Below are positions 1-7,079 of a stretch of DNA of 64,000 bases, piece by piece. A program made the position numbers and the translations under genes. The notes beneath the pieces were generated by a model. That model saw only the letters and a program-made list of their open reading frames with translations. It ran no database searches and was not told the DNA's origin. Source of the stretch: Lacunisphaera sp. (lineage in GTDB: Bacteria > Verrucomicrobiota > Verrucomicrobiia > Opitutales > Opitutaceae). The DNA lies in NCBI GenBank assembly GCA_029945445.1, contig JAQSCO010000060.1, positions 310,001-374,000 of the forward strand, written 5' to 3'. Within the stretch, counting starts at the first letter, position 1; every line of letters starts with the position of its first letter.

Positions 1-782
1 TTCAACCGGGCCAGGCGCTCGTCGCGGATCGCCTGGTAGCCGGCATCATAGCGGCCCTTGTATTTGGCGATGTCGGCTTCGCGCGCATGGAGCGGCCAGT
101 GGGCCGCCGTATAGGCGACATACATGAAGAACGGTTCCAGCGCGTGATCGCGAGCGTGGTCGCTCAGATAACGCATCGCATTGTCGGTGATCGCGTCGGT
201 GTAATAATACTCGGCCGGCTGATACTCGGGATCGTTGGCCGCGGTGATGAGTTGGTTGTCGCGCTCGAGGGCGACGGGATCAAAGAAACTGCCGGAGCCG
301 GCCAGCGTGCCGTAGTGGCGGTCAAAGCCGCGCTGCCGTGGCCAGTTGCTCTGATTTTTGAGCAACTCGGCCGTCTTGAACGGGGTCACGTGCCACTTGC
401 CCACGCCGTAGGTGCGGTAGCCGGACGCCTTGAGCGCCTCGGCGATGGTCACGGTGCGCGGACTGAGCTCGCCGCGATACGCGTCGCTGCCGGCGCTGTC
501 CACCATGTGGCCGACCCCGGCCTGATGGGGATAGAGGCCGGTCAGCAGGGAGGCCCGCGTGGGGCAGCAGCGCGAGGCGTTGTAGAACTGCGTGAGCCGC
601 ACGCCGCCCGCCGCGAGGGCGTCGAGATGGGGGGTCGCGATTTCACTGCCGAAACACCCGATGTCCGAAAACCCGACGTCATCGGCGAGAATGATGATGA
701 TGTTCGGACGCGGCGGCGCGTCGGCGGCGAACGCGGCAGTCACCAAGGTCAGTGCGAGTAGGATCAGGCGGAGGCGGATCAT
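1..782 (-). CDS. secreted sulfatase, C-terminus cut by the window edge
   Basis: Reading the minus strand from an ATG at 782 gives an open frame that runs off the left edge (about 260 residues seen). It opens with a signal peptide (MIRLRLILLALTLVTAAFA), then RPNIIIILADDVG, which carries the metal-binding aspartates of the alkaline-phosphatase/sulfatase fold. CCPTRASLLTG follows at about residue 72 and fits the sulfatase signature C-x-P-x-R, whose Cys is normally converted to formylglycine. GKWH appears later, as in type I sulfatases. It lies 23 bp behind the PL6 lyase gene on the same strand and is probably the last visible gene of the polysaccharide operon. Expected role: removing sulfate esters from oligosaccharides in the periplasm. 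The substrate position cannot be read from the sequence. Confidence 0.93.
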   Translation of the reverse strand, partial: MIRLRLILLALTLVTAAFAADAPPRPNIIIILADDVGFSDIGCFGSEIATPHLDALAAGGVRLTQFYNASRCCPTRASLLTGLYPHQAGVGHMVDSAGSDAYRGELSPRTVTIAEALKASGYRTYGVGKWHVTPFKTAELLKNQSNWPRQRGFDRHYGTLAGSGSFFDPVALERDNQLITAANDPEYQPAEYYYTDAITDNAMRYLSDHARDHALEPFFMYVAYTAAHWPLHAREADIAKYKGRYDAGYQAIRDERLARL

Positions 783-805
783 GGCAATGAGGTCAGCCGG
801 GCAGT

Positions 806-2350
806 TCAGTTGGCGCGGGCGTGTTTCTTGGGGTTTTCCTTATTGCCGGCCAGCTCCTTCGTGCCGCCGGAAAGGGATGCCGTCCGGTAGCAGGACCTGT
901 CATCCTCCATGGCGAACTTGCCGGCCGTGCGGAAAACCAGCACCCAGGCAGGACCGACATCGGTCGCGGTCAGGGGCTTGAATCCGGCCTGCTCCCCCGC
1001 CTCCGTCCAACCCGCAGGCAGAGCCTCGCTCACGCAGCCCGCGGCGGCCGGCGCAAAAGAATTTTTGCCACCCACCAGCCGATTGCCCTCGTAGCGGTTG
1101 GGCGCGAAATGGAACTGGTCGAACGGGGGCGTGGCCGGCGGAATCGTGCCGATCACCGAGTCGCCACCGTGCGGTCGCACGAAGCGGTTGTTCCGGATGA
1201 GACAGTTTTCCGGCAGCAAAACCATCTGCTCACTGGGCCAGTGCCGCTGGTATTCGAAGCCCACTTCGAGATCGGCGTCCTTGATTCCGACCACCACATT
1301 GTCGCTCAGGGTGAGATCCTTCACCTGGGCGTAGGTGGCCATGGCTCCCGTGGAGACCGTCTGGCCGTTGACGGTCTTATGCTTGGGTTCGTAGTTCGGC
1401 GTGAGGGCGCCGGCGATATACTCGCCGGTGGAGACCCGGATGCCATAATCGCAACCGGAAACGTAGTTGCCCTGAACGGTGTTGTGCAGGCCGGACATGC
1501 GCAGTCCCTGGGTGCCGGGCCGGCCCTGTCCCAAGACGATGTTCCCCTTGATCAGGTTGGAGGAACCCTGGCGGATGTTGATGCAACCGCGCGTCGCGAT
1601 CACGGTGTTGTTGAGCACCTGATTATGGTTGGACTTGAGGGAAATGATCTCGGTGCCTTCGCCGTCGGCGTGCTCGAAGAGATTGCCCTCGATCGTGAAG
1701 AAGGCCCCGCCCTCGGCGCCAGCGTCGAACTTTCCCGCACCCCACACACGGATGTCCTCCCGGCCGTTGGCGTCCGCGTAGGGAATGTTTTTGAAATAGG
1801 AGTGCAGCACACCGTTGTGGCGCGCGGCCTCGATGGCGTTCCCGATGAGCGGCTCCAGGTGGTTCTTGCCCTTGAGATAGCAGCGGTCGACGAGGTTGTT
1901 ATCTCCGCTGAAAAACACCCAGTAATATTTGGTTTCGAAATCGGGGGGATTGTAATCGACCACGGCCGTGTTCCGGACGATCCCGTGATGCGAGTTGAAC
2001 TCGATCACCGCGCCCTTGCGGATTGCACCGTGATAGAAAAACAGCCCGTCCACGGTGACATGCGGCGCATTGATCTTCAGGCAGGAAGTCCCGTTCAGGA
2101 TCGTCTCACCCGGGTTGGCCGCGCGAATCTCGACGGGTTTTTCTGGCGAGCCTCCGTGGTCGACAACCAACTGCACATCGGTCCAGGTCCCGCTGGCCAG
2201 CGTGATGGTATCGCCCGCCCCGACCGTCCTTAACGCGGCGCCGAGTTCACCCGCATTCTTGACGGCGATTTCCCGTGCGGAAAGAACCTGCATGGCGAGC
2301 AGCGCGGCGGGCGCGAGAAGGCGGCGAAGAATCCCGGAGATGTCTTTCAT
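806..2350 (-). CDS. polysaccharide lyase family 6 (chondroitinase B/alginate lyase-like)
   Basis: A 514-residue secreted protein with a hydrophobic leader (residues 8-24) and a right-handed beta-helix pattern of short asparagine-rich turns (SSNLIKGN, LHNTVQGN). The PL6 core is recognisable: NGREDIRVW at about 195, then EIISLKSNHN at about 234 with the likely Bronsted-base Lys239, then INIRQGSSN with the likely catalytic Arg260. PL6 enzymes cleave dermatan sulfate or alginate by beta-elimination, leaving unsaturated uronates. These are the substrates of GH88 enzymes such as the one at 12794-14014. Three sulfatases in the same locus make a sulfated substrate more likely than alginate (inference). 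It lies 9 bp behind the DUF6250 gene. Confidence 0.9.
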   Translation of the reverse strand: MKDISGILRRLLAPAALLAMQVLSAREIAVKNAGELGAALRTVGAGDTITLASGTWTDVQLVVDHGGSPEKPVEIRAANPGETILNGTSCLKINAPHVTVDGLFFYHGAIRKGAVIEFNSHHGIVRNTAVVDYNPPDFETKYYWVFFSGDNNLVDRCYLKGKNHLEPLIGNAIEAARHNGVLHSYFKNIPYADANGREDIRVWGAGKFDAGAEGGAFFTIEGNLFEHADGEGTEIISLKSNHNQVLNNTVIATRGCINIRQGSSNLIKGNIVLGQGRPGTQGLRMSGLHNTVQGNYVSGCDYGIRVSTGEYIAGALTPNYEPKHKTVNGQTVSTGAMATYAQVKDLTLSDNVVVGIKDADLEVGFEYQRHWPSEQMVLLPENCLIRNNRFVRPHGGDSVIGTIPPATPPFDQFHFAPNRYEGNRLVGGKNSFAPAAAGCVSEALPAGWTEAGEQAGFKPLTATDVGPAWVLVFRTAGKFAMEDDRSCYRTASLSGGTKELAGNKENPKKHARAN

Positions 2351-2359
2351 GGGTTAGGC

Positions 2360-3091
2360 CTAGCTGCCGGGGCGCGCCGTCAGGCGATAGACCCGAAATT
2401 TGTCGACCTTCATGTGATTGCGCACGGTCCGCAGGCCGAACCAGCCCTCGCGCAAGGGGTGCTGGTCGGTGAGGTCAAAGACCACTTCACCGTCGCGGAG
2501 AAACTGCACCCGTTCGCCGTCGGCGATGAGCTGGATTATGATCGTCCGGTTGGGGACGTTCATGAATTTCGCGTCCAACAGTTCTCCCTTGCCCGGGTCG
2601 AGGGGCCGGGTGCCGTCACCGGGGTAGCGGCGGAAACGCGTGGTGACGTTGCCATTGGCACCGTAGCCCACGTAGTAGAGCCGCAGCGAATCATATTGGG
2701 CAAACTTGCCTGCGCGTTCGGCGCTGCCGGCAAAGAGGTTGTCGGGATGCTTCGGGTCGGTCGCCATCCAGAAACAATTCAGATCGCTGACCCGGTCGTT
2801 GGGCCCGCCCTGCTGGATCATGGTCGCTTCGTATTCGATCAGGACTGGGCCGGAGAGCTTCTGTCGGAACCAAACCGTGCAGCCGCCCTTGTCGTTGGGG
2901 CCGGCGCCGTCGTCGATTTCCAGCATTCCGTCCTTCAGCCGGGTGGTGCCGGCCGGCGTCTGCTCCACCACCCACTGCACCAGATCCTTTTCAAAGTCAT
3001 CGCTCGCGAGCAGCTCGCCGCGCCGGATATCCGCCGCGCAGCACGCGGAGACCAGGGCAAGCGAGGTCATGAGCAGGCAGCGACGGTTCAT
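2360..3091 (-). CDS. secreted DUF6250-type protein
   Basis: 243 residues from the ATG at 3091. The frame stays open further upstream, but this ATG overlaps the stop of the NHL gene as ATGA and is followed by a short lipoprotein-like or secretory leader (MNRRCLLMTSLALVSACCAA). The body is a jelly-roll-like beta protein with the pattern of the DUF6250 family: CTVWFRQKL, GPVLIEYEA, NDRVSDLNCFWMATDP, LRLYYVGYGANGN, TTRFRRYPGDGTRPL and WFGLRTVRNH. Family members recur in verrucomicrobial and Bacteroidota polysaccharide loci next to lyases and hydrolases, with no settled activity that I know of. Its place between the NHL protein and the PL6 lyase suggests glycan binding or lysis. Confidence 0.8.
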   Translation of the reverse strand: MNRRCLLMTSLALVSACCAADIRRGELLASDDFEKDLVQWVVEQTPAGTTRLKDGMLEIDDGAGPNDKGGCTVWFRQKLSGPVLIEYEATMIQQGGPNDRVSDLNCFWMATDPKHPDNLFAGSAERAGKFAQYDSLRLYYVGYGANGNVTTRFRRYPGDGTRPLDPGKGELLDAKFMNVPNRTIIIQLIADGERVQFLRDGEVVFDLTDQHPLREGWFGLRTVRNHMKVDKFRVYRLTARPGS

Positions 3092-4143
3092 GGTCGGACG
3101 CGGATGTATTTCTGGATCCGCCGCGGCTTCGGTTCGCCACCGTAGAGGTTGCCCTCGCGGTCGACGGCGACGAATTCCGCCCCCGTCCCCTCGACCACGC
3201 GGGGATCTCCCCACGGGTAGAGGATGAAGGCGTTGATCCAGCCGGTGCGCGCATCGCCGATGCGAATGCCCATTTCCCAGCCGGGGTTCTGCTCGTTGTC
3301 GGATTCCGAGTCCGGCACATAGATCTGCCCCTTGTCATCAAAGGTGATGCCGCTCGGCCGGCCGAACTGGGTCCACTGGGTGAGAAATTTTCCCTCCTGA
3401 TCAAAGAGCTGGACGCGATTGTTGCCCCGGTCGGCGACGAACACCCGGCCCTGCAGGTCGATCGCGATGGAATGCGGCATCCGGAACTCCCCGGGCGCGT
3501 AGCCGGTCCGGCCCCACTCCCTGATGAATTTTCCCTCCTTGGAGAATTTTACCACGCGGTTGTTGCCGGCATCGAAAGCGTGCCCGTCGGCGATGAAGAT
3601 GTCGCCGTTGGCCGCCACCGCGACATCGCTGGGGGAATCGAAATGATCGGGCCCGCTCCCGGCAACGCCGGGAGTGCCGAGGGTCAGCAGGACCTTCCCC
3701 GCCGGGCTGAACTTCACGACCTGATGCCCACGCTTGCCGGGCGGCGTGCGCTTGGCCGACACAGCGTCGGTGACCCACACATTGCCCTCGCGGTCGACCT
3801 CCAGGCCGTGGGGCCAGATGAACATTCCGCCGCCAAAGCTCCTGACGAGGTTGCCCTGCAGATCGAATTCCAGAACGGGATCCAGGTCGGAATCGAGGCA
3901 CTCGCTGCCGAACTTCTGCGGCTCGGCCGCCGTGCAGCGCACGATGACCCAGAGGTGCTGGCCGTCGGGATCAAGCTTGAGGTCACCTACCGCTCCCATG
4001 GGCCGGCCGGCCGGCAGCTTCGCCCAATTTTCCACCGCGCGATACGGATTCGGATAAGGCTGCGCGAAGGCCCCCAGCCCCAGGCCCAGCATGAGCACGA
4101 CGGCGCCAGCCAATTTCTTCAAGGGGGAGCCGGAGGGATGCAT
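3088..4143 (-). CDS. secreted NHL-repeat beta-propeller protein
   Basis: 351 residues from the ATG at 4143, which shares one base with the preceding sulfatase stop (TGATG). The frame extends 16 codons further upstream, inside the sulfatase gene, but the coupled ATG gives a clean signal peptide (LKKLAGAVVLMLGLGLGAFAQ). At least five NHL-like blades are visible, for example WPHGLEVDREGNVWVTDA, SPSDVAVAANGDIFIADG, MPHSIAIDLQGRVFVADR and FVAVDREGNLYG. NHL propellers act as enzymes or binding scaffolds, so the family alone does not give a function. Being buried in the polysaccharide operon and translationally coupled on both sides suggests an envelope role in the same pathway. Confidence 0.85.
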   Translation of the reverse strand: MHPSGSPLKKLAGAVVLMLGLGLGAFAQPYPNPYRAVENWAKLPAGRPMGAVGDLKLDPDGQHLWVIVRCTAAEPQKFGSECLDSDLDPVLEFDLQGNLVRSFGGGMFIWPHGLEVDREGNVWVTDAVSAKRTPPGKRGHQVVKFSPAGKVLLTLGTPGVAGSGPDHFDSPSDVAVAANGDIFIADGHAFDAGNNRVVKFSKEGKFIREWGRTGYAPGEFRMPHSIAIDLQGRVFVADRGNNRVQLFDQEGKFLTQWTQFGRPSGITFDDKGQIYVPDSESDNEQNPGWEMGIRIGDARTGWINAFILYPWGDPRVVEGTGAEFVAVDREGNLYGGEPKPRRIQKYIRVRP

Positions 4144-5678
4144 CAATTGTGACCGGCTACAGGCAGCGCGCCCTGCCAACCCGCGCGCCACTGCTTCATC
4201 AGCTTCTCGACGAGTTCGGCGTTGGCCGGCACCACCGCGATGTTGGTATTCTCCTGCGGGTCGAAAAATTCGTCGTAGAGCTCGACGGCATCGATCTTGG
4301 AGTGATCATCGCGGCCGACCCAGACCGTGAGGCGATAGCGGTCGGTGCGCATGGAGTAGCCCATGAGGGGCTTGCCGGAGTTCGGGCGCGGATACTGGCT
4401 GAAGGCGGCCTGCTTCCACGGACGCGCCGGGTTCTCGAGGAGCGGCTTGAAACTCAGGCCCTCGAGGTGCGACGGCAGCGAGAGGCCGGCGAGTTCCGCC
4501 AGCGTGGGATAGATGTCGACGAACTCGACGAACGAGCGGCTGTGCTCGCCGGCATGCTTCATGCCGGGCACCGAAAGGATGAGGGGCGCGTTGGTGTCGT
4601 TCTCGGTGTTGGTGTGCTTGCACCAGGCATCGTGCTCGCCGAGTTTCCAGCCGTGATCGCCCCAGAGGATCACGATGGTATTCTGGCGGAGGCCGAGGCG
4701 GTCCAGTTCGGCCAGCAGCTTGCCCACCTGGGCGTCGGTGTAGCTGATGGCGGCGTAGTAGCCGTGCTTGAGCTGACGGGCGAGGTCATCGGGAATCCGG
4801 CCCTCGGGGATGCCGTGATAGGCGCGCATCTCACTGCCGGGCAGAATGGCGTATTCGGGCGCGTCCTTCGGCCGGAAGGGATTGGGCGCGAGTTCAATCT
4901 TGGCCGGGTCGTAGAGATCCCAGTATTTCTTTGGCGAGACGAAAGGCAGGTGCGGCTTGATAAAGCCGACGGCGAGAAAGAAAGGCTCCTTCTTCTGGCT
5001 CATTTCCTGAAGGGTCTTGATCGCCAGCTCGGCGACCTTGCCGTCCTGGAACGTATTGTCCGGCACGTCGGCGCCCTCAAAGGCGGGGCCCCGGGTGTCA
5101 AACTTCGAGGCCGCGGTGTCGTCCTTGGCGCGGTCGCGGACGGGTTTGACGACCTTGCCCTTGGGCGGGCGGGCGGGGGCGACGTCGTCGGGTTCGACCT
5201 CGAACTGGCGCTGGTTGAGCTCGACGTTCTCCGGCAAGGCGTAAGCGACGGCCTTGGGCGTCTGCCACGGCGTGGACCAGGTGGGCGCGTCGTCATAGCC
5301 GCCGTGAAAAATCTTGCCCATGCCCTGGACAAAGTAGCCGTTGTTCTTGAAGTGCTGACCGAGCGTCACGACATCAGGCAGCGCCGCGCGGAAATGCGTG
5401 ACCAAGTCATACACCTTGGTCGTGTCAGGCCGCGTGCCGGTCATCAGGCTCGTGCGCGTCGGCGAGCAGACCGCCTGCTGGCAGTAGGCGTGCTCGAAGA
5501 CGACGCCGGTCGAGGCGAGGCGGTCGATGTTCGGGCTCTTGATGTAGTCCTTGCCGTAGCAGCCGAGCTCGGGCCGCAGGTCGTCCACGGCGATGAAAAG
5601 GATGTTGGGGCGGTCGGCGGCGTGGGCCAGCGCGGCGCCGCATAGGAGGGAGAGGCAGAAGGCGGGAATGGATTTCAT
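4143..5678 (-). CDS. secreted sulfatase, iduronate-2-sulfatase-like
   Basis: 511 residues with a signal peptide (MKSIPAFCLSLLCGAALAHA). RPNILFIAVDDLRPELGCYG carries the first metal ligands. AVCSPTRTSLMTG contains the formylglycine Cys at residue 71. Further hallmarks are FLAVGFIKPHLPF, the LWGDHGWKLGEH metal-site motif and the late CKHTNTENDTNAPLI stretch, all typical of the iduronate-2-sulfatase-like branch of type I sulfatases. The length is normal for that branch. An iduronate-type sulfatase beside a PL6 lyase and GH88 favours a glycosaminoglycan-like substrate. Specificity remains inference. It is translationally coupled to the downstream NHL gene. Confidence 0.9.
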   Translation of the reverse strand: MKSIPAFCLSLLCGAALAHAADRPNILFIAVDDLRPELGCYGKDYIKSPNIDRLASTGVVFEHAYCQQAVCSPTRTSLMTGTRPDTTKVYDLVTHFRAALPDVVTLGQHFKNNGYFVQGMGKIFHGGYDDAPTWSTPWQTPKAVAYALPENVELNQRQFEVEPDDVAPARPPKGKVVKPVRDRAKDDTAASKFDTRGPAFEGADVPDNTFQDGKVAELAIKTLQEMSQKKEPFFLAVGFIKPHLPFVSPKKYWDLYDPAKIELAPNPFRPKDAPEYAILPGSEMRAYHGIPEGRIPDDLARQLKHGYYAAISYTDAQVGKLLAELDRLGLRQNTIVILWGDHGWKLGEHDAWCKHTNTENDTNAPLILSVPGMKHAGEHSRSFVEFVDIYPTLAELAGLSLPSHLEGLSFKPLLENPARPWKQAAFSQYPRPNSGKPLMGYSMRTDRYRLTVWVGRDDHSKIDAVELYDEFFDPQENTNIAVVPANAELVEKLMKQWRAGWQGALPVAGHN

Positions 5679-5743
5679 GCGTCGAGAGGAAGAGGGCGCC
5701 CCCGGGCCAGGCCGGGTGCGCTGTGGTTGCGTGGGTTCTACGG

Positions 5744-7069
5744 TTACGGGTTTTTCTTCTTCGCCCGTTTCTCACTATTGCCGGCATGGCGGCCCGTGCC
5801 GTCGCCGTCGTCCAGGAAACCCCCGGCGGGATTGAGCTGATCGATTGCGCCTTGGAGTTTTGTCCGGGCGGCCAACGCCGCGGGATCCTTCGTTTCGACG
5901 GGCACGAGGGTCTCGGCCCAGGGCGCTCCGCTCAGGTCGAACAACTCCCCTTTCTCGGTGAGCTTGAAGTGAAGATCCGCCGCATACCACTTGCGGGCGA
6001 GCTCGATAAAAATCCACTCGCGCGGCGTGCCCTTTCCCCCGCGGAGTTGGGGGGCGAAGCTGTGCCCGTCGATGACCTTGCCGGCCGGTAGTTTGGCACC
6101 AGCGAGTTCAGCGAAAGTGGAGAAGAAGTCGCTGGAATCGATCAGCTGATTCGAGACCTGGCCCGGGGCAACTATGCCCGGCCAGTTCAACACAAAGGGC
6201 ACGCGGCTACCGCCCTCAAACATCGAGCCCTTGGCGCCGAGCAGTCGCCGGCCACCAACGGTCGAGGTTGGCGCGTAACCGTTGGCGGTGCCATTGTCGC
6301 CAAAATAGATAATCAGAGTCTTCTCGCGCAAGTGCTGGCGCTCCAACTCCGCCACCAGCTTGCCGACCAGTTTGTCCATATAGGAGATATTGTCCGCATA
6401 GTCGTCCTTGCCCCCCGGAGTTGTATCGGGTGTGGGCAGGATCTCACCGTGGATGTGCGACATGGAATAGTAGATGTAGAAGGGATCATCGTGATGCTTC
6501 GTGATGAAATCGACCAGATGCGCGTGCATCACGTCCGGCATGTATTCCTTGTCGCGCAGCGGCATGGTTTTCCCATTCAACTCGTAGGATTTGCCCTTTT
6601 CCTGGGTATTCCAGTAAATGCCACTGCCCTGGAACTTCAGGTAGTCGTCGAAGCCGAAGTCGGCCGGCCCAAGCGGCAGCTGGCCCCATTTGCCGATCGA
6701 GGCGGTGACATAGCCGGCCTGTTTCAGGACGACGGGCATCATCGTTTCGTCCTTCGGCCGGAAGCGGCCGGTGGAGTCCTGGTTCGTCGAGCCCGTGCGA
6801 AACACGTAGCGGCCCGTGAGGATCGTCGCGCGCGACGGCCCGCACAGCGGCTCGGCGTAGGCGTGGGTGAAGTTGATGCCACCCTTCGCGAGCGCGTCGA
6901 TGTGGGGCGTCTTATACCGGTCGGCGCCCGAGCAGGCGACGTCGCCGATGCCGACATCATCGCCAAGGATGAAGATGATGTTGGGCTTGGGGATGGCACT
7001 GCTCTCCGCCCGGGCACTGCCGGCCACAGTCAGGAGTCCGGCGAGCAGCAGGGTTTGGTATTTTTTCAT
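5744..7069 (-). CDS. secreted arylsulfatase
   Basis: 441 residues with a signal peptide (MKKYQTLLLAGLLTVAGSARA). PNIIFILGDDVGIGDV carries the first metal site. EPLCGPSRATILTG holds the modified Cys at residue 76. SIGKWGQL and IYFGDNGTANG are also present. Compared with most arylsulfatases the Lys-His pair after the active site is altered (GKWGQ where GKWH is usual), so one sulfate-binding histidine may be supplied elsewhere. The C-terminus ends in a strongly basic tail. It starts 10 bp behind the TonB receptor stop, and the next sulfatase follows after 65 bp, so co-transcription is likely. The substrate position is unknown. Confidence 0.9.
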   Translation of the reverse strand: MKKYQTLLLAGLLTVAGSARAESSAIPKPNIIFILGDDVGIGDVACSGADRYKTPHIDALAKGGINFTHAYAEPLCGPSRATILTGRYVFRTGSTNQDSTGRFRPKDETMMPVVLKQAGYVTASIGKWGQLPLGPADFGFDDYLKFQGSGIYWNTQEKGKSYELNGKTMPLRDKEYMPDVMHAHLVDFITKHHDDPFYIYYSMSHIHGEILPTPDTTPGGKDDYADNISYMDKLVGKLVAELERQHLREKTLIIYFGDNGTANGYAPTSTVGGRRLLGAKGSMFEGGSRVPFVLNWPGIVAPGQVSNQLIDSSDFFSTFAELAGAKLPAGKVIDGHSFAPQLRGGKGTPREWIFIELARKWYAADLHFKLTEKGELFDLSGAPWAETLVPVETKDPAALAARTKLQGAIDQLNPAGGFLDDGDGTGRHAGNSEKRAKKKNP

Positions 7070-7079
7070 GGGAGGATTC

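Noticed and set aside
4149-5645. Long open frame (498 codons) on the plus strand opposite the sulfatase
   Set aside because: It mirrors the codon-position GC bias of the minus-strand sulfatase and has no domain. The same holds for similar long antisense frames opposite the PL6, TonB receptor, DinG, PPK2, PilB and PL22 genes.
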